From: an uncultured Collinsella sp.
Lineage (GTDB): Bacteria; Actinomycetota; Coriobacteriia; Coriobacteriales; Coriobacteriaceae
Reading direction: 5' to 3'
DNA length: 5,694 bases
Assembly: GCA_902493835.1 (NCBI GenBank)
Contig: CABURG010000109.1
Span: 1-5,694 of the forward strand
How positions within the stretch are numbered: the stretch's first letter is position 1; each line of letters begins with the position of its first letter. A program made the translations under genes and the position numbers. The notes beneath the pieces are model-generated. The model did not search any database. It was not told the DNA's origin and worked only from the letters and a program-made list of their open reading frames with translations. Positions 4,322 through 5,694 of the stretch are shown in pieces.

Positions 4322-5332
4322 TGAGGCAAGACGGTATAGGCCGAGTGTGGTTTTGTCACCGGCACGACCGCGCAGATTGGTGAAGAACCCGACCACGCCG
4401 TAGCGGGCACGACGATACATGCGCTCGTCATAGGCCTTCAAATCATTCCACAGCGTCTTTAGGCGCTCGTCGGCGCAATCTTCCTCGGAAAGCTTGGTAA
4501 GCACCGAGCAGATCGCCATCATCATGGTGAAGTAGCCCATCATGTACGAGCGCAGGCGCGACGACCCAACATCGCTGTACAAGTGGTACGACTCCATCAT
4601 GATACGCGTAACACGGAACTGCTGGTCCAGACGCTTGACCATCGTTGCCTCGTTGACGCTCTGGCCCTCGCGACCGATAAAGTAGCGGTAGAGGTCGATG
4701 TCGGCGTAGTACATGGTCTTGCAACGCGGCAGCGGCACGTAGGCGTAGATGTTGTCCACATAGAACGTGTGCGGCGGCATGGGAAGGTTGGACTCGCGCA
4801 GCACATCCGTGCGATAGCACAGGCTGTGCATGAGAAGGTTCTGGTCCAGGCGGAAATGACCGATCTGATCCCAGGAAAAGATCTTTTTGCGCGGCAGGGC
4901 AAATTTGTAGCCAATAGCGGTATGCATGCCCTCGTAAACCTTCTCGTACACGTAGTTCGAGATAAACAGGTCAACGCGCTGGTCGCGCTCCTCAAAGCCA
5001 CGCAGAATCGACAGCATGGTCGAAAGGGCAGCGCCGTCAAGCCAGTCGTCCGAGTCGACAACCTTGTAGTAGGTGCCCTGCGCCTCGCGCAGACCCGAAA
5101 GGACGGCAATACCGTGACCGCCATTCTCCTGGTGCACCGCGCGGATGATTCCAGGATAACGTGCCTCCCACTCATCGGCCTTATCGGCCGTCTCGTCCTT
5201 GGAGCCGTCGTCCACCACGATAATCTCGATATCGGTAGCGTAATTGCTCCCCTCCAAGATGGAGGTGATGCAATGGTCCATGTCCTTGGCGGCGTTATAC
5301 GAGGGAATACCGAATGTTATGACTTTATGCAT
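4301..5332 (-). CDS. GT2 family glycosyltransferase
   Basis: A 343-residue cytoplasmic or membrane-associated enzyme with an N-terminal GT-A domain. Family features are ITFGIPSYN (5-13), EIIVVDDGSKDET (36-48), HQENGGHG (67-74) for nucleotide-sugar handling, and the metal-binding DSDDW (93-97, the DXD site). The C-terminal half is less conserved, with a hydrophobic patch at about 263-278 and a basic tail. It transfers a sugar from an activated donor; donor and acceptor cannot be told. It directly follows UDP-galactopyranose mutase with an 8-base overlap, so a role in a galactofuranose-containing surface glycan is a reasonable inference. The start at 5332 (MHKVITFGIPSYN) fits the family. An in-frame ATG at 5350 would add six residues; neither has a strong RBS, consistent with translational coupling. 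Its 3' end is duplicated in inverted orientation near 4113-4129. Confidence 0.9.
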   Translation of the reverse strand: MHKVITFGIPSYNAAKDMDHCITSILEGSNYATDIEIIVVDDGSKDETADKADEWEARYPGIIRAVHQENGGHGIAVLSGLREAQGTYYKVVDSDDWLDGAALSTMLSILRGFEERDQRVDLFISNYVYEKVYEGMHTAIGYKFALPRKKIFSWDQIGHFRLDQNLLMHSLCYRTDVLRESNLPMPPHTFYVDNIYAYVPLPRCKTMYYADIDLYRYFIGREGQSVNEATMVKRLDQQFRVTRIMMESYHLYSDVGSSRLRSYMMGYFTMMMAICSVLTKLSEEDCADERLKTLWNDLKAYDERMYRRARYGVVGFFTNLRGRAGDKTTLGLYRLASKIFKFN

Positions 5333-5694
5333 GGCAGGCGATAATCTCATCCGAAAGATCGAGGGCAGAATTGGTCACGGCGTCCATATCGTAGTAACGA
5401 TACTCGGCCAGACGACCCACCGGGTGGAAGTTCGTCAGGTTCTGGACGCGCTCAAGATAGCGCTCATAGAGCTCACGGTTCTCGGGCTCAAGAATGGCGT
5501 AGTACGGCGTCTCGCCCGAGCCGGGCGTATAGGCCTTGGAGTACTCCTTCATGATGGTGGTCTTGCCGGGCAGGACCTGACCGGTCATGTTCTTGAACTC
5601 GGTGATGCGCGTGTAGTCCTCGCTCGTGGTGTAGTTGACAGTGCCCACGGGCTGGAACTGGTCCATATCGAGCGTCTCGAACTTCATATCGAGC
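5325..5694 (-). CDS. glf: UDP-galactopyranose mutase, C-terminal part
   Basis: The last 122 residues of a gene that enters from the right edge. Diagnostic Glf segments are MKFETLDMDQF, GTVNYTTSEDYTRITEFK, TTIMKEYSKAY, ETPYYAI and the FAD-binding tail GRLAEYRYYDMD, followed by a short end DLSDEIIACHA. The enzyme is a flavoprotein that interconverts UDP-galactopyranose and UDP-galactofuranose, supplying Galf for cell-surface polysaccharides. The arginines of YTRI and GRLAEYR fit substrate and phosphate contacts known in the family. The N-terminal Rossmann domain is outside the window, so completeness is unknown. The stop codon overlaps the start of the GT2 gene, indicating one operon. The methionine at 5687 is internal, since the frame and homology continue to the edge. 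Confidence 0.94.
   Translation of the reverse strand, partial: LDMKFETLDMDQFQPVGTVNYTTSEDYTRITEFKNMTGQVLPGKTTIMKEYSKAYTPGSGETPYYAILEPENRELYERYLERVQNLTNFHPVGRLAEYRYYDMDAVTNSALDLSDEIIACHA

Noticed and set aside
4583..5344. Plus-strand open frame of 253 codons opposite the GT2 gene
   Set aside because: Val/His/Leu-rich shadow of the complementary codons, no RBS, while the opposite strand has the GT-A motifs.

Overview
The window looks like a chromosomal segment from a high-GC Gram-positive anaerobe, most likely a gut Coriobacteriia member of the Collinsella type. This is an inference from GC-rich codon use, AGGAG-type ribosome binding sites and the overall gene mix; no rRNA or marker gene fixes the taxon.

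Layout. Minus strand, left: the first 48 codons of a GH1 6-phospho-beta-glucosidase (1-144, cut by the window edge) lie downstream of an EamA/DMT-type transporter (267-1247). Plus strand, centre: a DJ-1/PfpI protein (1827-2369) overlaps a Maf nucleotide pyrophosphatase (2366-2947) by 4 bases. After a probable terminator comes a P1-family self-cleaving peptidase (3049-4050). Minus strand, right: the C-terminal third of UDP-galactopyranose mutase (5325 to the window end) overlaps a GT2 glycosyltransferase (4301-5332) by 8 bases. Six coding genes are convincingly present besides the short GH1 fragment.

The non-coding DNA is the more unusual part. The 579-base divergent region between the transporter and DJ-1 holds a strong minus-strand intrinsic terminator in the transporter's own leader, with a promoter just upstream of it and a possible antiterminator pairing. 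It also holds two 43-bp palindrome-ended elements in opposite orientation. The 250-base convergent region between the peptidase and the glycosyltransferase holds a 110-base near-perfect palindrome with a 21-bp outer stem and a 10-bp inner stem. Beside the palindrome is a short plus-strand copy of the glycosyltransferase's own 3' end, so two inverted repeats are nested.

How the genes fit together: DJ-1 and Maf form a coupled housekeeping pair (protein or metabolite quality control and nucleotide-pool cleaning). Glf and the GT2 enzyme are probably part of a cell-surface glycan cluster that uses UDP-galactofuranose and continues beyond the right edge. The transporter and GH1 may be co-transcribed, but nothing in the sequence links their functions. 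No complete mobile element, CRISPR array, tRNA or rRNA is seen.
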